Of a DNA stretch of 64,000 bases, positions 29,862 through 38,046 are shown one piece after another. The notes beneath the pieces are model-generated. The model saw only the letters and a list, made by a program, of their open reading frames with translations. It did not search any database and was not told where the DNA came from. Numbering within the stretch: the first letter of the stretch is position 1; every line of letters begins with the position of its first letter. Location of the stretch: assembly GCA_011525695.1 (NCBI GenBank), contig WYBX01000032.1, forward strand, positions 1-64,000. The letters run 5' to 3'. The DNA comes from Verrucomicrobiia bacterium. GTDB lineage: Bacteria > Verrucomicrobiota > Verrucomicrobiia > Opitutales > Opitutaceae. Both the position numbers and the translations under genes were made by a program.

Positions 29862-29882
29862 GGGCGCAGACTCGCTGCGCCC
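29862..29882. repeat. GC hairpin at the end of a broken sigma gene
   Basis: Perfect 8-bp stem GGGCGCAG (29862-29869) and CTGCGCCC (29875-29882) with a 5-nt loop. It lies between gnd and the sigma-factor remnant on the other strand and abuts the point where the remnant loses homology. There is no T-tract, so it is probably a REP-like hairpin rather than a simple terminator. This stretch is part of the 357-bp gap between gnd and the MFS gene. Confidence 0.6.
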
Positions 29883-30013
29883 TGCGCATCGCCGTCGAGA
29901 CGCCGCCATGCCGCACCGTACACGAGATCAACGTGCCGCCGCACGAGCTCCGTGAAAGCCGCTTCCGACTTTTCCTCGGCATAGCGGCGCAGGAGTTCGG
30001 CGTCGGTGCTCAT
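29883..30013 (-). pseudogene. Truncated ECF sigma-factor gene (N-terminal fragment)
   Basis: From the ATG at 30013 the frame reads MSTDAELLRRYAEEKSEAAF and on through VRRHVDLVYGAAWRRLDGDA. This is the first ~43 residues of region 2 of ECF-type sigma factors of the Opitutus group. Then the homology ends abruptly at a hairpin repeat. A full protein would be about 180 residues or more, some families with long extensions. It lies opposite to gnd and is not expected to be functional. Confidence 0.68.
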
Positions 30014-30156
30014 TGGATTGCAAACACGTTATCGGCGGTCGGGCCGAAACCGAACAAAGAAAACGAACTTGGGGCGAGCATGGGCACTGAATTCGAGTTC
30101 AGAGAGCACCGTGGAATCGACTCCGACGCGCGATATGGCGACGCTGTGGGCCGGAA

Positions 30157-31566
30157 ATGGCCGCCGATTCCGCGAAAACACTGCAGCGTTCGGCCCTCGT
30201 CGTGGCGACGACGGCTTCGTTCCTGACGCCCTTCCTCGGTTCCGCGGTGATCGTGGCCCTGCCGATCATCGGCGTGGAACTGGCAATGTCCCCGGTCCAG
30301 CTCAGCTGGGTGACGACTGCGTTCGTGCTCGCCTCGGCGGTGTGCCTCGTGCCGTTTGGGCGGGCGGCGGATCTCGTCGGGCGGAAGCGGGTCTTCCTGG
30401 CGGGCATGCTGCTCTTCAGTGCGGCATCGCTGGCGTGCGGGCTGGCTTGGAATGGCGCGGCGCTGATTGCCTTTCGTGCGGTGCAGGGAGCCGGAGGGGC
30501 GATGATTTTTGGCACCGGGCTCGCGATCCTCACGACGGTGTATCCGCCGGCGGCACGCGGCCGTGCAATCGGGCTCAATTCCGCCGCGGTGTACCTGGGG
30601 CTTTCGGTGGGCCCATTTGTGGGCGGAATCCTCACCCGGCTTTGGGGCTGGCAGAGCGTTTTCTTCGTCAGCGTGCCGCTCGGGTTGGTGGCTGCGGCGG
30701 TCGCGGCCCGCGGATTGCAGGGTGAATGGAAAGGATCTGCGGGCGGACGGTTCGATGCGGTGGGCAGCGCCATCTACGCGGGCGCGCTGCTCGCAACGAT
30801 GCTCGGGCTCTCCAGCTTGCCGCAAGCGCGCGGATTCGGGTTGGTGGCGGCTGGCGGGCTGGCGTTGGTGGTCTTCATCGGTTGGGAGCGGCGCGTGGCA
30901 AGCCCCGTGCTCGACGTGGCGCTCCTGGCGGGCAATGCCGTGTTCGCCCGCTCGAACCTGGCGGCCTTGATCAATTACAGCGCAACCTATGCCGTGACGT
31001 TCCTGCTGAGCCTTTACCTGCAGTACGTTCGCGGACTGGATCCCAGCCGCGCCGGCGTGGTCCTGGTCACGCAATCGGTCGTGATGGCGACGGTTAGTCC
31101 GTTTGCGGGACGGCTCTCCGATCGGGTCGAGCCGCGGATTGTGGCCTCGATTGGAATGATGCTCACGGTGGCCGGGCTGGCCTGGCTCGTATTTCTCCAG
31201 GCAGCCACGCCGCTGGGGGCCATCGTCGCGGCGCTTGTCGTGCTTGGGGCGGGCTTCGGGCTGTTCTCCTCGCCGAACACCAATGCCGTGATGAGCGCGG
31301 TGGCGCGGAACCAGTTTGGCATTGCGTCCGCGACGCTGGGGACGATGAGGCTGCTCGGCCAGATGGTGAGCATGGGCCTCGCGGCGGCAGTGATCGCATG
31401 GTATGTCGGCGATGCGGCGATCACGCCCGGGTTGCACGGTCGGTTCATCGCCTCCTTGCGGATGGCGTTCCTGATTTCGGCCGTGGGGTGTGTCGTTGGC
31501 GTGTTCGTGTCGCTCACGCGGGGCGATGTGCGGCCGGGGACGGCCGGCGGGCGGCGGGAACCATGA
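30157..31566 (+). CDS. MFS exporter, DHA2 type
   Basis: A 469-residue inner-membrane transporter of the major facilitator superfamily, drug:H+ antiporter-2 type (14-helix). Features: the TM1 motif ATTASFLTPFLGSAVIVALP, motif A GRAADLVGRKRVF in the loop after TM2, ALIAFRAVQGAGGAMIFGTG (motif B-like) and GLNSAAVYLGLSVGPFVGG (motif C-like antiporter signature). It likely exports hydrophobic or cationic compounds using the proton gradient; the substrate is unknown. The ATG at 30157 directly precedes the first helix. The sigma remnant lies upstream on the opposite strand; no regulator is adjacent. Confidence 0.88.
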   Translation: MAADSAKTLQRSALVVATTASFLTPFLGSAVIVALPIIGVELAMSPVQLSWVTTAFVLASAVCLVPFGRAADLVGRKRVFLAGMLLFSAASLACGLAWNGAALIAFRAVQGAGGAMIFGTGLAILTTVYPPAARGRAIGLNSAAVYLGLSVGPFVGGILTRLWGWQSVFFVSVPLGLVAAAVAARGLQGEWKGSAGGRFDAVGSAIYAGALLATMLGLSSLPQARGFGLVAAGGLALVVFIGWERRVASPVLDVALLAGNAVFARSNLAALINYSATYAVTFLLSLYLQYVRGLDPSRAGVVLVTQSVVMATVSPFAGRLSDRVEPRIVASIGMMLTVAGLAWLVFLQAATPLGAIVAALVVLGAGFGLFSSPNTNAVMSAVARNQFGIASATLGTMRLLGQMVSMGLAAAVIAWYVGDAAITPGLHGRFIASLRMAFLISAVGCVVGVFVSLTRGDVRPGTAGGRREP

Positions 31567-31631
31567 GGTGGCATGGGTGCTGACACGGGAATTCCTCGTG
31601 TTCTGGCGCGGCATTCTGGCAGCCTTGGCGC

Positions 31632-32873
31632 GTGACCCCAGCCGAGTACATCGATCGTCATCCGGAGGAACTCCTGCAGCGGCTGCAGCAGCTGGTCGGA
31701 ATCCCGACGGTGAATCCTCCCGGTGAGCGTTATGGGGCGGTGACCACCTGGCTCACCCGGGAGCTGGTGGCGGCCGGCGTGCCGACGCGGCGGCATCCGA
31801 TCCCGAACGCGGTGCTCGAACGGAGCCTGCCGCAGGAGCAACATGCGTTTCCGCGCTACAACGTCCTGGGCAAGCTGCCCGGGAGGGGGGCCCGGAAGAC
31901 CGTGCACTTCAATGCCCACTACGACGTCGTGCCGGTATCCGGAAAATGGCGGCATGTGAGCCCCTTCAGCGGGGTGGTCGACGGCGGCTGGGTCTACGGA
32001 CGCGGGACCGCCGACATGAAGGGATCGATCGCGAGCCTCTTGATGGCGCTGCGTGCAATCCGGGCGACGCGTACGTCGCCGGCGGTCAATGTCGAGGTGT
32101 CGTTCACGGCGGACGAGGAGACGGACTCCGTGTTGGGCGCGGGCTGGCTCGTTGCCCACGCGCCGATCGAGCCGGACTACGCCATCGTGATGGAGGGAGG
32201 CGAGGGCCGGACGGTTTGCTGCGGGCACAACGGCACCGTGTGGCTCGAGGTCGAGGTGCTCGGCTGTCCCGCGCACGGCTCACTCCCGGAGAAGGGGATC
32301 AATGCGCTGGAGAAAATGGCGGCGCTGGTGCTCGAGCTGGAGAATTACAAGCGGGAGCTGGCGCGGCGAACGTGGCGCACGCCGGAGGGGCGGACGATGC
32401 GGCCCACGCTGAACGTTGGCGGCGTGTTTCACTGTGGCGCCGGCGCGAAGATCAACACGGTGCCGGCGCATGCGAGTTTCAGCATTGATCGCCGCGTACT
32501 GGCGATTGAACGGCACAACGGGGCGGAGCGTGAGTTGCGGGCGTTCCTGGCGGCGGCCGCACGGCGAATCCCGCAATGCCGGATTCGGGTGCGGCGGATC
32601 TCGGAAAACTATGCGTGTTTCTCGGAGCCGACGCATCCGTTTTTTGCCGCAATGGCGGAGTGTGTCACGCGGGTGCGCAGGGAGCCGACGACGTTCAATG
32701 TTTCGACCGGTTTCAACGACATGCACTTCTTCTCGCACCACCTGGGGATTCCGACCCTCGGCTATGGGCCCGGAGGGGAGCGATTCCACGCGGTGGATGA
32801 GCGGGCGAAGGTGAAGGAGCTGCTGGCGAGTGCGAAGATTTACGCGGAGCTGATCACGACGTTCCGGGGCTGA
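31632..32873 (+). CDS. M20-family metallopeptidase/deacylase
   Basis: A 413-residue di-zinc hydrolase of the ArgE/DapE/ACY1/CPG2 family. Metal and catalytic motifs are all seen: HYDVVP (Asp), GRGTADMKG (metal Asp, catalytic Asp), FTADEETDS (catalytic and metal Glu), CPAHGSLPEKG in the dimerisation region and SHHLGIPTLGYGPGG near the C-terminal metal His. A leading VGIPTVNPPG is typical. The natural substrate could be an N-acyl amino acid or dipeptide. It starts with GTG 31632, 65 nt after the MFS stop, and may be cotranscribed with it. Confidence 0.88.
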   Translation: MTPAEYIDRHPEELLQRLQQLVGIPTVNPPGERYGAVTTWLTRELVAAGVPTRRHPIPNAVLERSLPQEQHAFPRYNVLGKLPGRGARKTVHFNAHYDVVPVSGKWRHVSPFSGVVDGGWVYGRGTADMKGSIASLLMALRAIRATRTSPAVNVEVSFTADEETDSVLGAGWLVAHAPIEPDYAIVMEGGEGRTVCCGHNGTVWLEVEVLGCPAHGSLPEKGINALEKMAALVLELENYKRELARRTWRTPEGRTMRPTLNVGGVFHCGAGAKINTVPAHASFSIDRRVLAIERHNGAERELRAFLAAAARRIPQCRIRVRRISENYACFSEPTHPFFAAMAECVTRVRREPTTFNVSTGFNDMHFFSHHLGIPTLGYGPGGERFHAVDERAKVKELLASAKIYAELITTFRG

Positions 32874-33066
32874 AGCTGGGAGTACGGTCGGTCGCTCCTG
32901 CGCACTGTGTTGGCGGGATTCCGGATTGATGAAGCGGGGCAGGCTGGCCCCCATCCTGGATTCTCCGCGCGCAGCGCGGCATGAGCAGCCCGTCAGGTTG
33001 GTACGTGAATCGCGGAAGTATTGTTGCCGACGAAGCGCGTCTTTTGGTTGCAAGTTCGACGGGCTG

Positions 33067-33645
33067 CTAGGCCTTCAGTCCATGGCGAATCATGTTTACC
33101 GCGATGGCGGCGAGCAGCATGGAGATGATCTTGGAGATGGCGCGCAGCCCGGTGGGCCCGACCCGGCGGGCCAGCCATTCGCTGTAGGCGAAGGCGAGCA
33201 TCACGAGGGCGAGGTTCACGATGAGCGCGGCGAGCGTGATCATGAGGCCGAGGGTCTGGGCGAGCAGGAGCAGGGTGGCAATGAGGGCGGGGCCCGCGAT
33301 CAATGGCATGCCGAGCGGAACCACGCCGAAATCCGGTGGCAGCAGCTCGGGTTCCGCGGCGGAATGCAGCAGGTCGCGGGCGGCGAGGATGAACAGGATC
33401 ACGCCGCCTGCGATTTGGAAGTCGCTCGCCGCGATGCCGAGGGCCTTGAAGATGGTGGTGCCGAGAAACAGGAAGAGGAGCGCAACGGCGCCGCCGGTGA
33501 GTGTGGCCTGCCGGGCGATCCGCTGGCGTTGAGCCGGGACGACGCCCTGGCCCAGCCCGAGGAAGATCGCGGCGAGCCCGACCGGATCGATCGCAACAAA
33601 AAGCGGGATGAAAGCCTGGATGAACTTTTCGAGGAGCGGCGACAT
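33067..33645 (-). CDS. MarC-family integral membrane protein
   Basis: A 192-residue protein with six predicted helices and the family opening FIPLFVAIDPVGLAAIFLGL. It also has the second half LPLGMPLIAGPALI-like sequence (VVPLGMPLIAGPALIATLLLL). MarC proteins were once called multiple-antibiotic-resistance proteins, but that role was not supported; the function is unknown. The ATG at 33645 matches the family start; an upstream TTG-type extension is not conserved. It is a single gene on the minus strand, divergent from the GH88-like hydrolase. Confidence 0.88.
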   Translation of the reverse strand: MSPLLEKFIQAFIPLFVAIDPVGLAAIFLGLGQGVVPAQRQRIARQATLTGGAVALLFLFLGTTIFKALGIAASDFQIAGGVILFILAARDLLHSAAEPELLPPDFGVVPLGMPLIAGPALIATLLLLAQTLGLMITLAALIVNLALVMLAFAYSEWLARRVGPTGLRAISKIISMLLAAIAVNMIRHGLKA

Positions 33646-33798
33646 GGCGAAGACCGGAGGACCAGCGAAGCTGGAGGTTGAGGATGGCAGACTGAATGGC
33701 TCCCGCGAGTGCTTTCTGGCCGATAAATCCACTCGTCGATTTGTCCTTTAGGCTTTTAGTCCCCTGTCCCCTTGGTTCACGGTTCCTGATATCGCTGC

Positions 33799-35211
33799 AT
33801 GAAACTCAACGCCTCACTGACGCCGCAGAAGCTGCAAAAGAAAATTACCCGCGTGTTCGAGCTTGCCGGGCAAAAGATCCGTGCCCTGGATGCCGCCTGG
33901 GATCCCGCCAAGGGCACGCCGGTGTTCACCTGGAAGGGCAAGTACACCTCGCGGGGGTGGACGGAATGGACACAGGGGTTCCAGTTCGGGCTCGCATTCC
34001 TGCATTTCGACGGCACGGGCGATGAGGAGATGCTGGCGCGCGGCCGCGCGAAGACGGTGCGGCACATGGCCTCGCATGTTTCGCACGTGGGCGTGCACGA
34101 TCACGGCTTCAACAACATCTCCACCTATGGGAACCTCCGCCGGCTGATCCTGGAGGGCCGGATCGACCGTGACCAGCGTGAGCTCGATTACGCGGAGTTG
34201 GCCTTGAAGGCGTCGGGCGCGGTGCAGGCGGCCCGCTTCGTCCCGACGGCTGCCTCGCAGCCTTGGTCACCGGACGGCCGCGGAGGGGGTGTACCGCCTT
34301 CCGGATACATCTATTCGTTCAACGGCCCGCAGTCACTCTTTTCAGACACCATCCGCTCGCTGCGTTCACTGATGGTTGCGCACCAGCTGGGGCACGTGCT
34401 GATGGCGGAGGGGGACAAGCCGGTCAACCTGTTGCACCGGGCGATAATCCACGCCGCGACGACGGCGCGCTACAACGTGTTCTTTGGCGCCGGTCGCGAC
34501 GTCTATGACGTGCGCGGCCGGGTGGCGCATGAGAGCATCTTCAACCGGAACGACGGGCAATTCCGCTGCACCAGCTCGCAGCAGGGCTATTCGCCCTTCA
34601 CGACGTGGACGCGCGGAGCGGCCTGGATCATCTGCGGCTATGCGGAGCAGCTGGAATTTCTGGATACGGTGGCGGGCACTGATCTTGATCCCGTCGGCGG
34701 CCGGCGGGCGGTGACGGACCTTTTCCTGGCGACGGCACGTGCCGCGAGCGACTATTACATCGACGGCTACTCGGCGCGGGATGGCATCCCCTATTGGGAC
34801 TCGATGGCGCTGAATTCCCACCGGCTTGGGGATGTGACAAAGAAGGATGCCGACCCGTTCAACCCGTGGGAACCGGTGGACAGTTCGGCGGCGGCGATCG
34901 CGGCCCAGGGATTCATCCGGCTCGGCAATTACCTGGCGGCCAAGGGGGAAAAGGCTGCCGGTACGAGGTATTTGCAGGCGGGGTTGACGATAGCCGACAC
35001 GCTTTTCGACGAGCCATATTTGTCGATGGATCGGAAGCATCAGGGAATTCTGCTGCACAGCGTGTACCACCGCCCGAATGGCTGGGACTACGTTCCGCGG
35101 GGCCGAAAAGTGCCGTGCGGAGAGGCCTGCATGTGGGGGGACTATCACGCGGTCGAGCTCGCGCTGTTAATCCAGCGGATGGCCGCGGGACAATACTACA
35201 CATTTTTCTAA
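33799..35211 (+). CDS. GH88-like unsaturated glucuronyl hydrolase
   Basis: A 470-residue protein of the alpha/alpha toroid glycoside hydrolase group, most like GH88 unsaturated beta-glucuronyl hydrolases. Features include GWTEWTQGFQFGLAFLHFDGTG near the N-terminus, HDHGFNNISTYGNLRRL, TTWTRGAAWIICGYAEQL (conserved WARGQAW-like), DSSAAAIAAQGFIRLG (catalytic Asp candidate) and the C-terminal GCCHR-type region KVPCGEACMWGDYHAVELAL. It would split off unsaturated uronic residues left by polysaccharide lyases. No signal peptide is obvious, so it may be cytoplasmic. A RAYT element follows downstream; an MFS carrier and oxidoreductase lie beyond. Confidence 0.75.
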   Translation: MKLNASLTPQKLQKKITRVFELAGQKIRALDAAWDPAKGTPVFTWKGKYTSRGWTEWTQGFQFGLAFLHFDGTGDEEMLARGRAKTVRHMASHVSHVGVHDHGFNNISTYGNLRRLILEGRIDRDQRELDYAELALKASGAVQAARFVPTAASQPWSPDGRGGGVPPSGYIYSFNGPQSLFSDTIRSLRSLMVAHQLGHVLMAEGDKPVNLLHRAIIHAATTARYNVFFGAGRDVYDVRGRVAHESIFNRNDGQFRCTSSQQGYSPFTTWTRGAAWIICGYAEQLEFLDTVAGTDLDPVGGRRAVTDLFLATARAASDYYIDGYSARDGIPYWDSMALNSHRLGDVTKKDADPFNPWEPVDSSAAAIAAQGFIRLGNYLAAKGEKAAGTRYLQAGLTIADTLFDEPYLSMDRKHQGILLHSVYHRPNGWDYVPRGRKVPCGEACMWGDYHAVELALLIQRMAAGQYYTFF

Positions 35212-35220
35212 GCCCTCGCC

Positions 35221-35270
35221 AAGGGACAGGTCAATTAGTCGCAGGCCTCAGGCTAAGGGACAGGTCAATT
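35221..35270 (+). repeat. REP-like repeats, left flank of transposase
   Basis: Two direct copies of AAGGGACAGGTCAATT (35221-35236 and 35255-35270), 34 bp apart. A third, degenerate copy (AAGGGACATAGAGTCAGG) begins at 35291. The same 16-mer occurs in inverted form on the far side of the transposase gene (36522-36537). This marks the segment as a RAYT-associated REP array. Confidence 0.85.
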
Positions 35271-35448
35271 GCGGTCGTGCTGCTGCGTCGAAGGGACATA
35301 GAGTCAGGTTTTAACCAGTTGAGGCGATCAACGGCTGGGCAGTCTCGGTCTATGGGAAACTCAAGACCCGTCTAGGCGACCGCGCGCGACCTCGCCGCGA
35401 GTTTTCGGACGACAGTGACGACCGCAGACTTTGGATTCGTCGAGCCGG

Positions 35449-36429
35449 CTATCCAATTGCGCGTTGCCGCAGTCCTCGGAGCGTCGCCAGGTCGCCCCAG
35501 TCGGTGCATGCCGGCAGGGGGTGCGGCCCCAAACGTTCGCGCCGGCCGGTACGTCTTCGGTATGCGGCCAGTTGCGCCTCCACAAAGGTGCTACTGCCAA
35601 GCACGGCGCCATCGGTGAAGTAGCGAATCCGACATCGCAAGACAGTCGCGAGCGGCAGTCGACCTCCTTGCGTGAGCACCCGTTGCACTTCCTGCAAAGG
35701 AATGCTGGCAGCATCGCTTCGCGGCTTTCCGCCGGTCCCAAAGAGGATTTCGCGATAGGCAGCCTGCGCATCGTCCCAGGGAACGCCACCGATCGCCAAA
35801 CGGAGGCCGTCCCGCGCAGCGGCGTTGCCGGCAACGGCTTCAGCGTACCCGCAGAAGCGGTAATCCTTTGGATCCGAGACCAGGCCAGCACGGACGCAGT
35901 TCAAATCGATGTAAGCAGCAAGCGGCTGCAACGCCCCCGGCCCCAGCAAGGTGCTCTTGAATCGTTCCGCCCATAGAGTCCCGATGCGGTCGTGGGTCTT
36001 GTTGAACCAGATCGAAAAGCGCTGCTTCACCAGCTTCATGAACTGCGAGACGTCTCCCATCAGTCGCAGTTGACGCTGACGCCACAACACGCCCTCCGGT
36101 CCGTTTTCAGCGAGCTGTTTTTGTATCACCTCCAACCGCGCCGATTGATAGGGCGTGGGCTTTGGGTAAAGAACATGGTAACGACGGAGCAATTCATCAT
36201 CCGACAATGGTTGTTCCCGCGGCGCGCGAACGAGCACATGAAAGTGATTCGCCATGACCGCATAGGTCAGCAGCTGGACACCGCAATAGTCGGCTACCTG
36301 CCAGAGCTGTCGGCGCAGGATCTCCTTCGCGACGTCATCAAACAGGCGTTCCTTGTTAACCGTACGGGTGAAACAGTGGTAAGTTGCCTCGCCCTCTGCT
36401 GCAGGAACCTTGATCCGCGCCTGTCTCAT
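35449..36429 (-). CDS. REP-associated tyrosine transposase (RAYT, Y1/HUH type)
   Basis: A 326-residue HUH single-strand transposase of the IS200-like RAYT group. The His-hydrophobic-His motif is HFH (His62, His64) in YAVMANHFHVLVRAP. The likely nucleophile is Tyr173 in PLAAYIDLNCVRAGL, the segment matching YIxxNPVRAG of the family; QRFSIWFNKTHDRIGTLW and ERFKSTLL also fit. It is flanked by inverted REP-like repeats, as expected for a domesticated RAYT that acts on REP sequences. A charged insertion (about 78-125) and a C-terminal extension make it longer than minimal members. The ATG at 36429 is supported by the domain start. No frame disruption is seen. Confidence 0.88.
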   Translation of the reverse strand: MRQARIKVPAAEGEATYHCFTRTVNKERLFDDVAKEILRRQLWQVADYCGVQLLTYAVMANHFHVLVRAPREQPLSDDELLRRYHVLYPKPTPYQSARLEVIQKQLAENGPEGVLWRQRQLRLMGDVSQFMKLVKQRFSIWFNKTHDRIGTLWAERFKSTLLGPGALQPLAAYIDLNCVRAGLVSDPKDYRFCGYAEAVAGNAAARDGLRLAIGGVPWDDAQAAYREILFGTGGKPRSDAASIPLQEVQRVLTQGGRLPLATVLRCRIRYFTDGAVLGSSTFVEAQLAAYRRRTGRRERLGPHPLPACTDWGDLATLRGLRQRAIG

Positions 36430-36496
36430 TGTCGTCCATCATTGCAGCTGACCCTTGAGACGCGACCTCGCCGTATACCCGATATTGGGTACGGAT

Positions 36497-36537
36497 GACC
36501 TGTCCCTTTGGGCGACGATCCAATTGACCTGTCCCTT
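36497..36537 (-). repeat. REP-like repeats, right flank of transposase
   Basis: AATTGACCTGTCCCTT (36522-36537) is the exact reverse complement of the left-flank 16-mer. A second partial copy, GACCTGTCCCTT (36497-36508), lies just before. So the RAYT gene has two inverted copies at each side. A small stem (TACCC...GGGTA around 36474-36490) sits between the gene and these repeats. Confidence 0.85.
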
Positions 36538-36642
36538 ATGGTTTGGCCTGCGGGCCGTAGGTGTTGACCGATACTACGGCTCGTTGAACGCCAGAGGAAC
36601 GAGAACGATTCGATTGCGGCTCCCCGTCGCGAAATCTCCCAG

Positions 36643-37983
36643 CTAATGGGCGGGTGCTGCGCCCGACACGTCCGCCACCGGCTTGCGGGGCGGGTGGAAG
36701 AAGAGCGCCAGTGCCACCGCCGCAGCCGAGGCCGAAATGAGCGGCACCATGAAAAGGCCGCGGAAGTCCGTAACGCCTCCGACAGTATAGACCGACTGGA
36801 TCAGCCATGGACCAATCGAATTCGCCAGCATCGCGCCGAAACCCAGAATCTGCAGGTTGAACAGCCCCTGGGCGCTCGATCGAATATCCTTCGGGAAGTA
36901 CGCGTCCACGAAGATGTACACCGTAGCGAAGAAGAAGGCGTAGCAAATGCCGTGCAGCACCTGGATCAGGATGATCGCCCCGGGGCTCTGCGGGAAGAAG
37001 GCATAAACCGCGAAACGGGCCGCATGGCCGAGGATGCCGACGATCATTGTCGCCCGCCAGCCGAGGGCCTTCAGGGTGGCGCCCAGGATGAACATGGTCA
37101 GAATTTCCGTGACCTGCCCGATGCTCATCACCGGCGTGATCCAGTTGGACGCGATCCCCACTCCGCCGGCCTCGCGCGCCGTGCCCAGGAAGATGCCGGT
37201 CCAGTTGAAATAGAGGTTGTGCACGAACGAGTCCACGAGGGTCACAACCCAGAGCACCAGCACGAACGGGTGCCGCAACAACTTCACCGCCTCGAGCCAG
37301 GCGAGCTTCTCGACCGCTCCCTCGGTGGCCTTCTTGGGCGGCGTGTGGGGCAGCACCAGGCTATAGGCAGCCAGCGTCAACGAAGCGATTCCGGCCACGA
37401 TAAACGTCCAGCGGGTCGCCACCTTGGCCGCGTCGCCTGAAAGTGGATGCGCCAGCGCCTGGCCAACCCACTCGACGAGCCCGGCCGGAGCGGCCGCATT
37501 CACCGCCGCCCAATCGACAAAGATGAACGTGAATGGCCAGGCGGCGAGAACCCAGCCGATGGTGCCGCCCATCCGCACGAGGCCGAACTCCTTCTCCGGA
37601 TCCTTCATGTTGGCGAAAGCGATCGAGTTCGTGATCGAAATCGTCGGCACATATAGCAGGCAGTGCACGAGCATGAGCAGGAAGAACGGCCAGAACGATC
37701 GGGCGAACCCGCACCCCAGGATCGCGAGTCCGCCGATCAGATGGGAAAAGGCGAGGAACTTCTCGGCATCGAACCGGCGATCCGCCCACTGGTTGCTGAA
37801 GAACATCCCGACGATCGATGCGAGGGGAAACGCATTGAGGATCAGCGACTGCTGACCGGGCGAAAACCCCAGGCTCGGCAGATAGCCGAAGATGAGGGGG
37901 AGCCATGCGCCCCAGATGAAGAACTCGAGCGTCATCATGATGAAGAGACGCCCGCGATAGGATCGAGCCGGCTGGATGGTCAT
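36643..37983 (-). CDS. MFS transporter, nucleoside:H+ symporter-like
   Basis: A 446-residue membrane transporter, about 12 helices. It opens LFIMMTLEFFIWGAWLPLIFGYL and has the family-like loop SNQWADRRFDAEKF after helix 2. FGLVRMGGTIGWVLAAWPF fits the NupG/XapB nucleoside-symporter family. The C-terminal half has ILIQVLHGICYAFFFATVYIFVD. It probably brings in a nucleoside or sugar-like solute with protons; the neighbouring Gfo/Idh/MocA oxidoreductase (64 bp upstream in the same direction) hints at a sugar or inositol-like substrate. ATG 37983 follows a CCTCTCC leader. Substrate assignment is inference. Confidence 0.82.
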   Translation of the reverse strand: MTIQPARSYRGRLFIMMTLEFFIWGAWLPLIFGYLPSLGFSPGQQSLILNAFPLASIVGMFFSNQWADRRFDAEKFLAFSHLIGGLAILGCGFARSFWPFFLLMLVHCLLYVPTISITNSIAFANMKDPEKEFGLVRMGGTIGWVLAAWPFTFIFVDWAAVNAAAPAGLVEWVGQALAHPLSGDAAKVATRWTFIVAGIASLTLAAYSLVLPHTPPKKATEGAVEKLAWLEAVKLLRHPFVLVLWVVTLVDSFVHNLYFNWTGIFLGTAREAGGVGIASNWITPVMSIGQVTEILTMFILGATLKALGWRATMIVGILGHAARFAVYAFFPQSPGAIILIQVLHGICYAFFFATVYIFVDAYFPKDIRSSAQGLFNLQILGFGAMLANSIGPWLIQSVYTVGGVTDFRGLFMVPLISASAAAVALALFFHPPRKPVADVSGAAPAH

Positions 37984-38046
37984 GGAGAGGTCCGCTATTC
38001 GTTACCTGCTGTGCAAAGGAGGGGAATTGGGGCCGGTTTCGGCAGC

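Noticed and set aside
28195-29982. Long minus-strand frame opposite gnd
   Set aside because: gnd is unambiguous on the plus strand and the opposite frame has no recognisable domain.
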